A stretch of DNA of 64,000 nucleotides from the NCBI GenBank assembly GCA_907163375.1, contig CAJQUW010001676.1, forward strand, positions 31,300-95,299. The letters are read 5' to 3'. Position 1 is the first letter of the stretch. Every line of letters starts with the position of its first letter. The position numbers and the translations under genes were made by a program. The notes under the pieces are model-generated. The model saw only the letters and a list, made by a program, of their open reading frames with translations, was not told where the DNA came from and did not search any database. The DNA is from Prostheceraeus crozeri (lineage: Eukaryota > Platyhelminthes > Polycladida > Euryleptidae). Positions 52,572 through 64,000 of this stretch are shown here, in pieces.

Positions 52572-55220
52572 TCAATGTAAAAATTGTCTTTGCGCGCTTA
52601 ACCCAACATTTATGAAAGAAGTAACACAGGGAAAAAATGTTCTTTTCCTTTTAAGTTGGCGAGACAAAGGAACAGAATATTGACTTCTGAGACGTTTCGG
52701 AACATAGTTATGCAGACAGTGATACCTTTGATTGGCAATTGACAGAAATAACTTTTTGCTTTGTGAAATGCGTCTATCTTTAATTTCATTTTTGTGACAT
52801 GGGCATTTCCGAATGTTTCCACTTCCGAAATAAGTTCTGTAAATCATGCGATGTGCCCGGTTATCAACTTGCTGCAGCTGGTTTGAGAGTGCCTTATTCA
52901 TGCCAACAAAAACTGGAGATGCGTATTCTAACAGAGACCGAATAGACGACGTGTAAACTTTGTGTAGTTCTGAATCCGAAAGAACACTTCTTAGACGACG
53001 AAGGATGTGAAATCGTTGCGTCGTTTTCCTGATGACGTTGCGCGTGTGAGATTTCCAGCTCAAATGATCATCAAGCATTACTCCAAGAACATTGATTTCG
53101 GACACTCGTTCTGGTGGCAATGAGATAGATTCAATTGCTTCAGTACGCGTCAGTAGCATCAGTCTCGATTTGCTCATATTCAGGGTTAGCTTGTTACGTT
53201 GACACCAAGCTGAGACGAAACTGGTTTCTCTAATGAGTGTCTCCTGAATTAAAGAAGGATTGCCCGAGTTCAGAGGAACAACAACATTCAAATCATCTGC
53301 ATATTTGATACTAGATACACAAGGAGTTGGTGAAACTAGATCTCCGATGAACGCGCAAAAGAGAACAGGTGCCAACACTGATCCCTGCGGTACACCAACG
53401 TTCAAACGAATGGGACCCGAGATGTCTGACCCAATCTTTACTCTGCCAGTTCGATCTTGCAGGAAGTTCTTAATCCAGAGGAGACAGCCGCTGGGAAATT
53501 GATGGTCTTTAAGCTTGCGAATGAGCAGCCTGTGATCTATTGTATCGAACGCTCGTGAGAGGTCAAAACTCATTAGGGCAGATCCAAAAAGCAACTTATC
53601 GTCATTGATTCGGCTGATATTCTCAATTACATCAATTATAGCTGTTGTTGTAGAATGCGGGGGACGGAAGCCATGTTGATGAGGCCCGTATGTTCTTGCA
53701 AACAGATTTCGAGTAGATTTCAAAACAACTTTCTCGAGTAGCTTTATTTGTACGGAAGAAATTGTTATATATCGCTATTTGTGAACATCGGGAGGAGACG
53801 ATTTTGGAACAGGAATAATAAGACCCTCTTTCCAGTGTTGTGGTATGGCCTTTGATTGTAGTGATGTATTCAATATGATTGTTAGGGGCTCTGATCAGAA
53901 TATCGCCATTTCTTTGTAGATACGTGTTGGTATGTTGTCTGGACCAGCAGATTTATTCAAAGAAAATTTTTTGTCAGAAGATTATAAACTTCGTATTCCT
54001 CAACATTCAAATGCCAGTCGGTGTTCGCGAACTCTTCCTGAAATATGCAAGGATGATGGCTTTCAAAGGAGTCAGCTACGTCATTGCAAACAATACTCAT
54101 TAGATTTTCTTTGGAGCGACATTGTTTCACCAGAGTAGACATTGTGCCATCTCGAACAGGTGCAGTTTCTTGTTTGACCAGGTTCCATAGACCCTTCGTG
54201 GAGCTCTTCAGTTTAGTAACCCACCTCATTTTTGCTTTTGCAATTTCTTCTTTTGATTTCATTTTCAAATGGTTATACAATTTCCAATTCTTGGAACGAT
54301 ATGCTGACCAACGATCATTTATCAAGTTCTTGATTAGCGGAGTACTCCACTCTTTGTCCGTTCTAGTTAAGGAAACTATTCGGAGCGGGATATTATCTTG
54401 CAAGTTACACATGACAGTCTGGTATAGCCATTCCCATTGTTCTTCCACATTTTTAAATTCTCTCATCGCTGTCCAATCAACCTTCGAAAAGGCTGCGTTT
54501 AAAGCTTGCAGATTTGAGCGGCGAAAATCATAAAGTACATGATAATTTACATGTTTTGAAACATCAATTCGATTTTTTGGAACAGTGGTAACAATAACAT
54601 GGTCAGAGTTACCCAAGGGCGCATCAAATGCTACATTCTGTGCATCATACATTTGAGACAACTCAGATGACACCAAAATATGGTCCAATATCCTATTCCC
54701 ACGCGTTGGTTCGCAAATTAAATCAAAAAGGTCTAATTCGTCACAAAACTTTACGACATTAAGAGAATTCATATCACCGGCAATCAAAACAGAATGCTGT
54801 GGATTTGACATCAGAAAAGAGTCAACTACTGTAGTTATCACGCCTATTACATCATTCAAATGACCTGCTTGAAAGTGAGGTGGTACATACATACATGCAT
54901 ATGAGAAGCAATTTAAAGGCACGAGCATTGACAACGCTATACTGAAAGTCAGATAAATCTTGTTGATTCAAATTGCTATTTACAATTTCAATTTCAAGTG
55001 AGACATGAAGAAAAATAGCTGTACCACCGCCTCTGCGGTGTTGTCGATCAGTTCGAACACAGACATAGTCGGGCAGTGATACCAGAGATGAGTCTATAGT
55101 CCTGTCTAGCCAAGTCTCAGTCACACATATCACAGATGGCTTTCTTATCTCAGCAAAAATCTTCAAATATTCTAACTTATGAAAGAGCGACCTCGCATTG
55201 ATTAGCGATACAGATGGGAA
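52572..55220 (-). pseudogene. LINE ORF2 remnant: endonuclease and reverse transcriptase
   Basis: Endonuclease parts: KPSVICVTETWLDRTIDSSL (frame of 54852-55166), then IAGDMNSLNVV and LGNSDHVIVTTV (frame of 53957-54934). Reverse transcriptase parts (frame of 52572-53723): YGPHQHGFRPPHSTT, FDLSRAFDTIDHRLL, VGVPQGSVLAPVLF and YADDLNVVV. At least two frame changes (near 54900 and between 53720 and 53960) plus in-frame stops inactivate it. YGPHQH and the palm motifs are close to the first LINE, so the two belong to the same clade. Confidence 0.88.
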
Positions 55221-55243
55221 AAATCTTGTAGAAGATAAAACAT

Positions 55244-56050
55244 CTATTGAAAATTCTGGTTATCAACACTAACAATTTTTCCATATCGTATGACTACTCT
55301 CTCTCCGGCCTCTCTGCGTCTCTTCAATTCTACTTGTAGCTCCTTTCTTTTCTCTCTTTCTTTCTTGGTTCTATCAGGGTTGATATATACACCTTTGTAA
55401 ACATGTGTCTCACTTTCTCTCAGTTTTTTAGCATTTTTGAGTATCTTACTTCGATGTTCTTCATCATCGCATTTGACTCGAAATAACTTTGGTGCGGTTT
55501 TTCCAGCTGATGCTCGCCCCAATCTACTGGCATAAGAGACTTTTACCTCAGAACAATCGATATCATCCAATATCGATGCAATGTCATTCAAATCAGCCTC
55601 CTTTCTCTCCTCAACGGTTCCAGCAGTATGCTCACGAAGACCAGAGAATATAAAATATTTACGTTTCCTGTTCCTTTCTTGAATTTCCTCAAGGATTTCA
55701 TCGTTATAATTCGACTTAAATATACGAAATTCTGACTGAAGATGGTCGTAGTCATCTTTCAGTCGATTATAGCAACTCAATATTTCCTTCATCTGAACAA
55801 TTAAAGGTTGAAGAAGCCTTTCGACCTCTCGAGCAACTACTGAAGCAATGTCATTTGATTCATTTTGAAGCGATGCTGACTTGCGTTCTTTATCTTTCTC
55901 AATAGCATCCTTTAACGCCCCAAACAACTGCTCTTTGTTAAGCTTATTCATTTGCGATATGGACAAGCGTTTTACATCATCGTACTTAACTGGAGATTTG
56001 GACATGATGCTCTGTGTTGTAATCGATGTTGACGCAATAGTCACGTGCAA
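55244..56050 (-). CDS. LINE ORF1: coiled-coil RNA-binding protein
   Basis: A 268-residue open frame, with an internal ATG at 56005 (MSKSPVKYDD) as the likely start. Residues ~35-130 are coiled coil; an RRM-like core follows (KRKYFIFSGLREHTAGTVEE, then KLFRVKCDDEEHRSKILK) and a basic tail (KKEREKRKELQVELKRRRE). Layout matches ORF1 of the first LINE. Still open although ORF2 is broken. Confidence 0.8.
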   Translation of the reverse strand: MHVTIASTSITTQSIMSKSPVKYDDVKRLSISQMNKLNKEQLFGALKDAIEKDKERKSASLQNESNDIASVVAREVERLLQPLIVQMKEILSCYNRLKDDYDHLQSEFRIFKSNYNDEILEEIQERNRKRKYFIFSGLREHTAGTVEERKEADLNDIASILDDIDCSEVKVSYASRLGRASAGKTAPKLFRVKCDDEEHRSKILKNAKKLRESETHVYKGVYINPDRTKKEREKRKELQVELKRRREAGERVVIRYGKIVSVDNQNFQ

Positions 56051-56400
56051 AAAAATCGATAATTCGAGGACTGGGTGACAGAGTGGGTTCTATACGCTGC
56101 GTGGTAACAGCTGATTCGATTTACAGTTGACAGTCCCAACCGTTCACCACTCCAACAACACAATACACTGACGTCGTTGAATGAAGACGAAGAACCTGAA
56201 GCACTGACCACGATACGGAGACAACACCGATGACGTTGAACTATAAATAGAATTCCAGATTGCGAATGATAGAGACGGACACTGCGGAAATCCAACGAAG
56301 ATATTGAAAAACGTTGTATCACGAATGCCTTGAGTAAAGTTCAGATGGAAATACCAAAGCAACCGAAAATCCCAAAATATCAAGTTCCCGATCCACCAAA

Positions 56401-57993
56401 TCGAGAAATGGATCTGATAAAGAGAACAACCAGTAGGAGACGATTACCGTGATATAAATTTCAAGGAATTATCAAGTATCAAAAGCTGCCAAAACGTGAA
56501 GTTATCTGGTTGATCGGAGAGGCAGCGAACATACAACCGTTCACGATGTGATGTACCTCTGGATAATCTCTGGATGACCAGCCAGCAATAGAAATTCGAA
56601 ATTGGATTCAATTATGTAATACTTGGGAAAGACTGCTGACAAAGTTCCGTGAAGCCGAATTCAGCGGACGGAAGATCCAACCGAAGCACTGACCATATTG
56701 TCATGTAAGTGGCAGTTTCGAGAGGAAAAGAGAAGCCACCAATTTCCACACTACGAATGTCCTGGAATGAGGGGGAACAGAAAAGTGAACTATACGGAGA
56801 TCCTTCTTTGCATTCAATTTCATGAAAACAATCATGATGAACACAATAAGCATTTACAACCTGAGCAGCTACTTCTATAAGGAGGTCTGAACAGTTATCT
56901 GGCGATCCGACCTGTGATGGAGACTCTTCTGAGACCAATGACCAATGCTCAGAAAACCACAGCCAGATCACATTGAGAAGGGTTTTAGCTGGATACGTCA
57001 AATGACTGGTGCATATTATTTTATCTCCATGCGTCACCTTACAGAGAGTGACAAGAAAATGAAAACAATAACTTTATGGAAGTTTTCCGGATTTAGTCTA
57101 AGAAGTGTTGATGATAAAATATCATGCAGTCAACCACAGAAGATGATGTGTATGCAGGAGAATGTTTGCATGCAAAAACTTATTTCAATATGAATCCTAA
57201 TAATCGAGATAATATAAGTGTTGCTTGCTGCCCTTCACTCCTGAAATGTAAAAGATGCGATTTTCGTCGTGAGTGCAATGTCACAAATAGTGAGTTGGCA
57301 ATGTTCGACATCCTGAAGCTGCAAAGTTTTTGAGCAAAATTTATCATGGGAAGTCTTTTCCACCAAACATATCTGTGCTTCAACTATACATTACTTGCTG
57401 GAGGGAATTGTATGAGATCAAACTGAATAGTTTTTAATTTTCATACAAAAACTTTATGTGTGAGAATAGCGAAGAAAAAACCATTCTTCCAGGTTATACA
57501 AGTTATGACTGAAACGGAATAATTGTCTAAGAAAATAGTATCTTTCTTTAAAAAATGAAAGGACGATGCTCAGACTATCGATGAATATCATCACATTTCC
57601 GATTACTTCGTAAAATGTCGCTGCTCGAACGTACATGAATCAGATTTCCGAAATTTCAATGACATTTTTCAACACCATGTGCAAGATATTTGTTCATGAA
57701 ATCTCAAATGCCTCAGTTCTGAGAAAGTTGTTAGAAGAAAAATCGCAAAATTAGCAAATAACGCGGAGGTGTAGCACGTGCGTTTAGCGCAGACGCATGT
57801 GCAAGCTCATGCGTTCTAACGCCTAATGTACATGAATATACATACATGCTGTTCTGGCAGGCAACCTGCTCTCCAAAATGTTGGTTATGCTTATTGACAG
57901 TCTATTTGTAAAGTAGTCTAATTTAGGAGTCCATGCCTGATCATGTATAAGCCAATTTCAACCTATCTGTCCAGAGAAATTTAGAAGTCTATG
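56401..57993. other. Right part of element A, no gene seen
   Basis: Short open frames (56698-56880, 57124-57333) match nothing known. The last 35 bp are the right end of the element. Confidence 0.45.
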
Positions 57994-58159
57994 ATTTATC
58001 AATTGAACCTCTAAAAAATTTTACCGATAACTCTGATCATAGACTTCTAAATTAGAAATTAAATTACTTCTAATTACCCGATTAACCAAATTCTATGGCA
58101 CTCCTATAGGAAACGTCCTACGGAATTATTGTAATTTTCCTATTGCGGGTAGTGCTATT

Positions 58160-58345
58160 GCTATGGAACTCTATTCTATGGCACTGTTGGAAAGTTTTGA
58201 ATTTTGGGAAACTTTGATCCTATTGCCTCTTGGACTAATTTGTCCCATAGACTTGCGGGAAATCCTGTCCTATCGAATTTCTGGAAATCCAATTCTATCG
58301 ATCTTCTGGAAATCCTGTCCCATAGAATTTTGGGAAATTCAGTGT
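58160..58345 (+). repeat. Degenerate tandem repeat
   Basis: Variants of TTTTGGGAAATCCTGTCCTA, with CATAGA or ATCGA phrases, repeat about every 28-30 bp. The phrase CTATGGCACT of the subterminal region also recurs. Confidence 0.65.
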
Positions 58346-59003
58346 TTATGGCATCTCTTAATGCTACAGCGTGTCTAGCCCTTTCTGCGACATACTGACG
58401 CTTTATGTGATCACGATTGTAAAGAATAATCAGTTTAGATTAGCAATTGTGATAATGTCAATATAAAGACAACAATATGCATGAGGTATTTGCACTTTTT
58501 GCTTTCAATCCCCTTGACATGTCGGTGAAAGTCCGGCCCAGATTTCAAAAAATTAGTTTGAGAATCAATCACACTATGGAGCATTGCTTTTTAACTAATT
58601 TCATGATCATTTACAAAACGCCATTAATTCAAAAAACAGCCAATGATTTTAATATCTTCTCATTTTAGTCTTTTGAACACTTGCTTCGATGAAAAGTTTC
58701 TCAGAAATCATTCTCCATATTTGTTTTTCTTCCATTGGGAAATGTAGTAGGAGTTGATCTGCAACAAACAGGAATTAAATGATAAATATGCGATGATTGA
58801 TAAGCTGATGATAGAACATAGACGTTCTGCATATAGGAAGATAGACTTCGTTTAAATGAAAAATGATGCAAAATACTACAATTGAAGAATATTTGATAAT
58901 TGCTATGTTTCTTGTATTGGAGATTTATATTATTTATATAGGATTATGGCATAATAAAGCAATTGCTCCCCGCTGTGATCTTGCAGATGAAAAATACGCC
59001 AGA

Positions 59004-59359
59004 AGTTTCATTTTACTTGCTTATTGTCACAACCGCGTTTCGTCTGCTCTCAGTAGGTGTGACACGCAGAATGAATCAAAGTGATTGAAACATGATTCCT
59101 GCTAGAATATCGATCAAACAATGGTCCTTTCTTTTTATTCAATTTGTTGATGCACTTCTTCTCCTATTAGCAACTTTTCTGTATATGTACTTTTTAGCTA
59201 CTACTTATTCATTTCGTGATTGCTTGTCCAGTGACTGTCCATTGCTTGATCGATATTCTAGCAGGAATCATGTTTCAATCAGTTTGATTCATTCTGCGTG
59301 TCACACTTACTGAGAGCAGACGAAACGCGCTTTTGACAATAAGCAAGTAAAATGAAACT
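59004..59359. repeat. Foldback element, 121-bp arms
   Basis: Arms 59004-59124 and 59239-59359 are near-perfect reverse complements around a 115-bp spacer. Each contains GCAGACGAAACGCG beside CTGAGAG, recalling a hammerhead 3' core. No flanking duplication was identified. Confidence 0.88.
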
Positions 59360-60439
59360 TTATGAAACATTATATTGGTTTCCATGCATGCATGTATGCG
59401 CGTATTCAAGGTGTAAGAATGTAAAGTTATTGTCTTTTCCAACTTTTTGCAAGCATCTTGGGATGCTGGTGGAATTTTAGAATTAAAAGCTATAGAATTC
59501 AAATCTGAATTTTAATTTTAATACATAATAAAAATAATTTCAAAAATTATGGACAATGGATTCAAGCTTCATAGTTAATTAATATACTGTAGTGGCGGTG
59601 ATATTAGATTTTTGTCATTACATTTGGTCCATACATGCTTATTTAGAGAGGAACTCATCATCCTTATGAATAGATTCTCTTCTTTGTTTCTTTGAAAAGT
59701 CGGTCGAAAAATTCGGCATTGAAAACTGAAAACCTCAGTTTCATGGGAGTTGTAGCATAGGAATAATATAGAATGGGGAATCATGGCTAGTACATCAATA
59801 ATACATTAGTGGATCACGCATACTTAATTACATACATGCATAAAGACAAATACAGGAAGCATCACTTATTTACTATATTCGAAAGATGAATACTTTCTCG
59901 TAATTATTTCCTTCCTTCTGAGAGAATTTCAAATAAAATATTTATCTTTTTTATCATTTAAAAATTCTTAGATGCAAAGCGTCATTTTCTTATCACAAAC
60001 GCTGCTTGATCTATTTCCTATCAGGACAACTAAATGTCGGAATTTACATTCCTTTATTTAAGGCGGCCGTCTAAAATTTCAACAACCAATAGTTAATTTA
60101 TTTAACTGATTTACTTGTCAAGTAGCGATAAATGGTATCAACTTCCGTGATATAACAGGCCTTCAGAAGAGAGAAGAAAAGTTCCGCAATCATTTGCCAC
60201 AATCAGCAGTTTTTATATTTCTCTTTGCGCTTTGCAAGGATTATTAGCAAAAGCAAGAATGCAAATTACGCAGTGGATGAAAATTAATAGATAATCGCTT
60301 GAAATATGATGAACATTTGTCGAGTGACGTCCACATCTGTGCGCCCAGCGGGATTTTGAACAGGAAATGCATAATGGAACAATGACTAAAACCCGAAATC
60401 CATTTGGTCAGACTGCATGTTGAGATGATTAGCTTATAT

Positions 60440-60575
60440 TTAATCAATAAAATAGCACTAAGCTTCCGAACAGAAACCACGTAATAAAAAACCAACAGTT
60501 TTTGCTGTAGCAAAAACTGTTGGTTCTTTATTACGTGGTTTCTGTTCGTAAGCTTAGTGCTATTTTATTGATTAA
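60440..60575. repeat. Near-perfect 136-bp palindrome
   Basis: Arms of ~66 bp meet at about 60507 with almost no loop (TTTTGCTGTAGCAAAA at the centre). Only a few single-base differences separate the arms. Confidence 0.92.
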
Positions 60576-61313
60576 GTATGACCAAGTTGAACAATTACTT
60601 AGCTTATATTTGATGAATTTGGCAGGCAAGTCTGCAAAGTTTCGAGGTAATAATCCATAATGTAAACATGAGTTTCACTGTTCTATTTCAAGACGATCAC
60701 TTGAGAAACCTGTGAGTTTGTACTAAGATTGCTTGCACATAGGGGTCAGACAACGTATTGGTTACATGCTGCCCATGTAACTAGCGTAATGAATGAATCA
60801 CACAAGGTAGGCGTTACAGACAAGCGGGAAAGTTGTGCAGCGGCTACAAAGCTGAGTGACTGAAGAAACGTATTGGAATGGAATCCTTGCTACCTAGACT
60901 ATCTAAAGTTACCACCACATGTATTTGGGAAACATCGTCAATCTATAGAATAAAGGAAATTATACAGTGCATCTTAGTCCATTCAATTTTCGGTTTAGAC
61001 TTTAATATTCTAACTTATAATTTGAAGTATGAATTTAAGGCAACCGAATTGAATATTAATGACGACTTCCGGAGAATTATTTTCTTTTACGATTATGCTT
61101 GCGTGTGTGTGTATTAATTTTTCGTGTTAGAGTGCCGTGGTACACTTATTAAGGTTACTTAATTTTCAAGAAGAACAGCAGTATAACACATTGTTACGCA
61201 GAATATTGCGCACGGAGCATCACGAATGTAATAAACAAGTGTTGCACTACTGTAGTACAACCCTGATAAAGCGCAATAACACTTAGTCATAATCGCTAGC
61301 ATTGAATAATCAG

Positions 61314-62601
61314 CTCGAGAAAATGAAAAATCAAACACAAATTTTCTTCAACCAATTAAGAGAAAAAATTTATTTTTTTTTATTTGTAACGTTTCGCTTT
61401 CTGCTTCTGCTGGTAAAATCATAAAAATAAAGGGAACTTTAAAATCACATTGAACGAATTGTACTAGAGTCTGATACATGGGAGCTGCTTTCTCTTGTTC
61501 CCACAGGCCGACGAATTTCTATGTTCTTTGCTGAGGTGCATAGTTGACCATTGAATCACTTTCATAGAAGGATTGGCACTGTATGCAATTAGCAGTTGAT
61601 AGACATGTGATATAGGGACAGTCACGTGAACTCACACTCTAGATCTTATTGTGCGAGCCGATTCTCCAACATATGTCGATGTGCAACCTGTACATTCAAT
61701 GAGACATATACAAAACTTTAGCAATCACACTTCAGATTTGTAAGACTGTGTGCAGTATTTACAGATAGCTATCATGTATACACTAATGCCATTTTTTATA
61801 TATCCTCGTCAATCCATTGAAAATTGAACTTAGGTGAACTTCAAGAAATGTGAAAAAATGATGCTTTGAAGGAAAGTGACATGAATGTAACACAAATTCC
61901 AAACGGCAATGCAAGAGCGATTGTCCAAAGAAAGTTATCAGACATGCCATGAAGCAAGTGAGTATATCCAGTGAGAAAGAGGTGAAAGAGAAAAGTTGTG
62001 GTCATCATTATCAAATAGTAATGAATTGAGAAATCAAGAGAAATAAAAAGAATATGGTACAAATGTAGCTTCCCACCTCATTGAATGTCTGTTTCCCTAA
62101 TAAATCTCTATCTCATATTTTACTACCCATGTCACAACAGGAGTGTAGCTAACTGTGTATACTGCACACAGTCTTACAAATCTGAAGTGTGATTGCTAAA
62201 GTTTTGTATTTGCCTCATTGAATGCACAGGTTGCACATCGACATATGTTGGAGAATCGGCTCGCACAATAAGATCTAGAGTGTGAGTTCACGTGACTGTC
62301 CCTATATCACATGTCTATCAACAGCTAATTGCATACAGTGCCAATCCTTCTATGAAAGTGATTCAATGGTCAGCTATGCACCTCAGCAAAGAACATAGAA
62401 ATTCGTCGGCCTGTGGGAACAAGAGAAAGCAGCTCCCATGTATCAGACTCTAGTACAATTCGTTCAATGTGATTTTAAAGTTCCCTTTATTTTTATGATT
62501 GTATCAGCAGAAGCAGAAAGCGAAACGTTACACAGAATAATAATTTAATATTTTCTCTTAATTGGTTGAGGAATCTGTGTTCGATTTTTCATTTTCTCGA
62601 G
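61314..62601. repeat. Large inverted repeat of Penelope-like 3' ends
   Basis: Arms 61314-61757 and 62159-62601 (~444 bp each) are near-identical reverse complements around 401 bp. The right arm translates to IECTGCTSTYVGESARTIRS and RV-x-VHVT, the GIY-YIG endonuclease of a Penelope-like element, then CAGCAGAAGC-AGAAAGCGAAACGTTAC, a hammerhead-like tail. The two fragments are arranged head to head. In-frame stops are present. Confidence 0.75.
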
Positions 62602-63660
62602 TTGATCTTTCCAACCACTTGTGAAACAGTGGAGTCAACCTGATGGCACACCTATTAAAGGTTTTGAAAGTGAAATTAAAGAACGGGTTTCTAAGTGATA
62701 ACTAAAAGAACAAAAATAATTGGGCTATAATTCAATCAGATAGCAGTGTATAAATTGTTGGAACACCGAGGACTTGATTTAACTTACTTCATGGCTTAAA
62801 ACACCGATTCGAGGATTTCACCAAACGTGGATTTCTCAGATGACGCAGCAGACTCGTTGAAAGAACCCGATTAGCCCGAACTGAAATTTAAAACATAATA
62901 TGCTTGGGCCAGTTAGAAAGCTATGAAACAAGCGGAATCAAAAGATACACCCGGTATCTAATATAGGAAAAATTCTGTTCCAATTTCGATGTAACTAACT
63001 GCTGCATCATTTAAGTGATTACAGCTTATCTTCAAAACTTATAGCATAAATTTATGCGTAGGTCTTCGCTGAGAAAGGTTTACGATTTTCAAATTAATAT
63101 CATGAATAATTTAATCTAGTTAAAATATTCAAATTTACAATAATTTTTGTGCTATGATAACGCACATCGCATAGCACTTGAACGTATTGTTGAACTGGCT
63201 ACTTTACACATACGACAATTGAACGAGGAATAGATAAGACTGTCTACATAAATCTTATATTACAGTAGTTCTAATTCCTACCTCGAAAAATCTAAATAAT
63301 TGCATAATTCAATAAAACAGTGCGTGAATGAATTGCTGGAACAATGAGGACTTGATGATTTGACTGATGGACTATACAAATGATACTGAACAATGATACT
63401 GAACAACTGAAGTTTCATTTGAACTTACTCCATTGGTGTGATGATTGAGACAAACCGGATAAGATGATTGATTCAGCAAACGACGGATTTTCATAAAAAT
63501 GCGAGACACTGAGACACGACCAAAGGATGTGATTAACAATGACTGTTGCACATGCCAAAGGCATCTGAAATTATACTGAACATGTAAATGTTGCAATATC
63601 ATTGGACAAAGTCAGATTACGGAGTCAAAACTGTCGCTGCGCGTTTGCTTCTTTTCGATA
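62602..63660. other. Gene-free stretch of element B
   Basis: No coding region recognised. Confidence 0.45.
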
Positions 63661-63832
63661 GCTTCTATGGCACTCATATTTTCCCACTTCCAGTGCAATT
63701 GGATCCAATTGACTTCGATTGAATGGTGAGGTGTGCTATGGCACTCCCATTGCGTGTCATAGAATGCCATAGAGTGCCATTGAATTTGGTTAATCGGGTA
63801 GAGAAATTTAGAAGTCTATGCTCTGATACATC

Positions 63833-63919
63833 CGTGGACGCCTAGATATATGAAGCACACTGACGCAGAATAAAATGAAATGAAATGAAATATGGTGCTT
63901 CATATATTTAGGCGTCCAT
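63833..63919. mobile_element. 87-bp MITE with 8-bp duplication
   Basis: Ends TGGACGCCTA..ATATGAAGCAC and inverse; GATACATC lies directly outside each end (63825-63832 and 63920-63927). An 8-bp duplication would fit a hAT-derived MITE. It landed one or two bases from the right duplication of element B. ATGAA is repeated in the loop. Confidence 0.75.
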
Positions 63920-64000
63920 GATACATCAGACTGGGCATAGTTCTGTATAGTACCATAGATAACCTGAACAATGAAATTATATATGCCTGTCAGCAATGAT

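Larger units (their letters stand above)
52330..56400 (-). mobile_element. Second CR1/L2-like LINE, broken
   Basis: Same two-ORF plan as the LINE at 16645-20240: ORF1 at 55244-56050 and ORF2 remnants from ~55220 to 52572. The 5' and 3' limits given are approximate; no target duplication was found. It lies inside element A. Confidence 0.78.
51681..57993. mobile_element. Element A: CATAGACTTC-ended element with 7-bp duplication
   Basis: Left end CATAGACTTCTAAATTTCTC and its inverse at the right end (57961-57993) match for 33 bp or more, continuing loosely to ~70 bp (TTATACATG-TCAGGC). ATTTATC lies immediately outside each end (51674-51680 and 57994-58000). No transposase is recognised inside; most of its centre is a broken LINE. 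Same termini as element B. A 7-bp duplication does not settle a superfamily (Dada makes 6-7 bp, hAT 8 bp). Confidence 0.8.
58038..63820. mobile_element. Element B: second CATAGACTTC-ended element
   Basis: Left end CATAGACTTCTAAATT and right end GAAATTTAGAAGTCTATG are inverse; ACCCGATTAACCAAATTC and its inverse GAATTTGGTTAATCGGGT lie just inside. CTCTGAT flanks both ends (58031-58037 and 63821-63827), a 7-bp duplication as in element A. The left end is 44 bp from element A. No transposase is recognised; the interior holds a foldback, a tight palindrome and an inverted pair of Penelope-like fragments. Confidence 0.8.

Noticed and set aside
58163-58398. Two overlapping frames with repeated LSIFWKSCPIEF-like peptides
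   Set aside because: Translation of the degenerate 28-30-bp tandem repeat.
60450-60570. tRNA or microRNA precursor in the tight hairpin
   Set aside because: Arms are too long and perfect for a tRNA; a microRNA cannot be excluded but a recent palindrome is the simpler explanation.

Overview
The window is animal (metazoan) nuclear DNA, probably from an invertebrate. Metazoan-type splice sites, AATAAA poly(A) signals, TATA boxes and a dense mix of eukaryotic transposons support this; the species cannot be named. I see no ordinary host gene. Nearly every recognisable coding stretch belongs to a mobile element, and several elements are nested.

Region by region. 1-448 is the 3' end of a piggyBac-type transposase gene. 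1365-39854 is a large Polinton/Maverick-like element (the OUTER element) with ~1 kb terminal inverted repeats and a 6-bp target duplication AATATG. A second, AT-rich Polinton (the INNER element, 6101-27890, ~435-bp inverted repeats, target duplication CACCAT) sits inside it, and a CR1/L2-like LINE (~16645-20240) sits inside the inner one: three levels of nesting. The inner element has a recognisable Polinton/adintovirus set: penton-like minor capsid protein, packaging ATPase, protein-primed DNA polymerase B, double-jelly-roll major capsid protein, parvovirus-like phospholipase A2, retroviral-type integrase and adenovirus-like protease. The outer element also carries a protein-primed polymerase B, but the rest of its set is unusual: a DEDDh-type exonuclease, a two-lobed TATA-binding-protein-like gene, a spliced C2H2 zinc-finger gene, and at least three stand-alone relatives of the domain at the N-terminus of its own polymerase. 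Three consensus TATAAAAG promoters serve its gene blocks. No capsid, ATPase or integrase is recognisable in it. Both elements are old copies with several breaks in total; the outer is older than the inner, and the LINE is younger than both.

39861-64000 is intergenic DNA full of other transposons: a deleted pogo-class element with TA duplication (44596-46524), rearranged Penelope-like fragments (49192-50490), a LINE endonuclease scrap, two related elements of unknown superfamily standing 44 bp apart with the same CATAGACTTC termini and 7-bp duplications (51681-57993, which holds a second broken LINE, and 58038-63820, which holds several large palindromes), and an 87-bp MITE.

The observations that look most novel are (1) the TBP-like gene with matching TATA promoters in the outer element, (2) expansion of the polymerase N-terminal domain into a small gene family there, (3) a population of short GC-rich double-hairpin repeats scattered through the AT-rich inner element, several of them in frame inside its proteins, and (4) the twin elements with 7-bp duplications.
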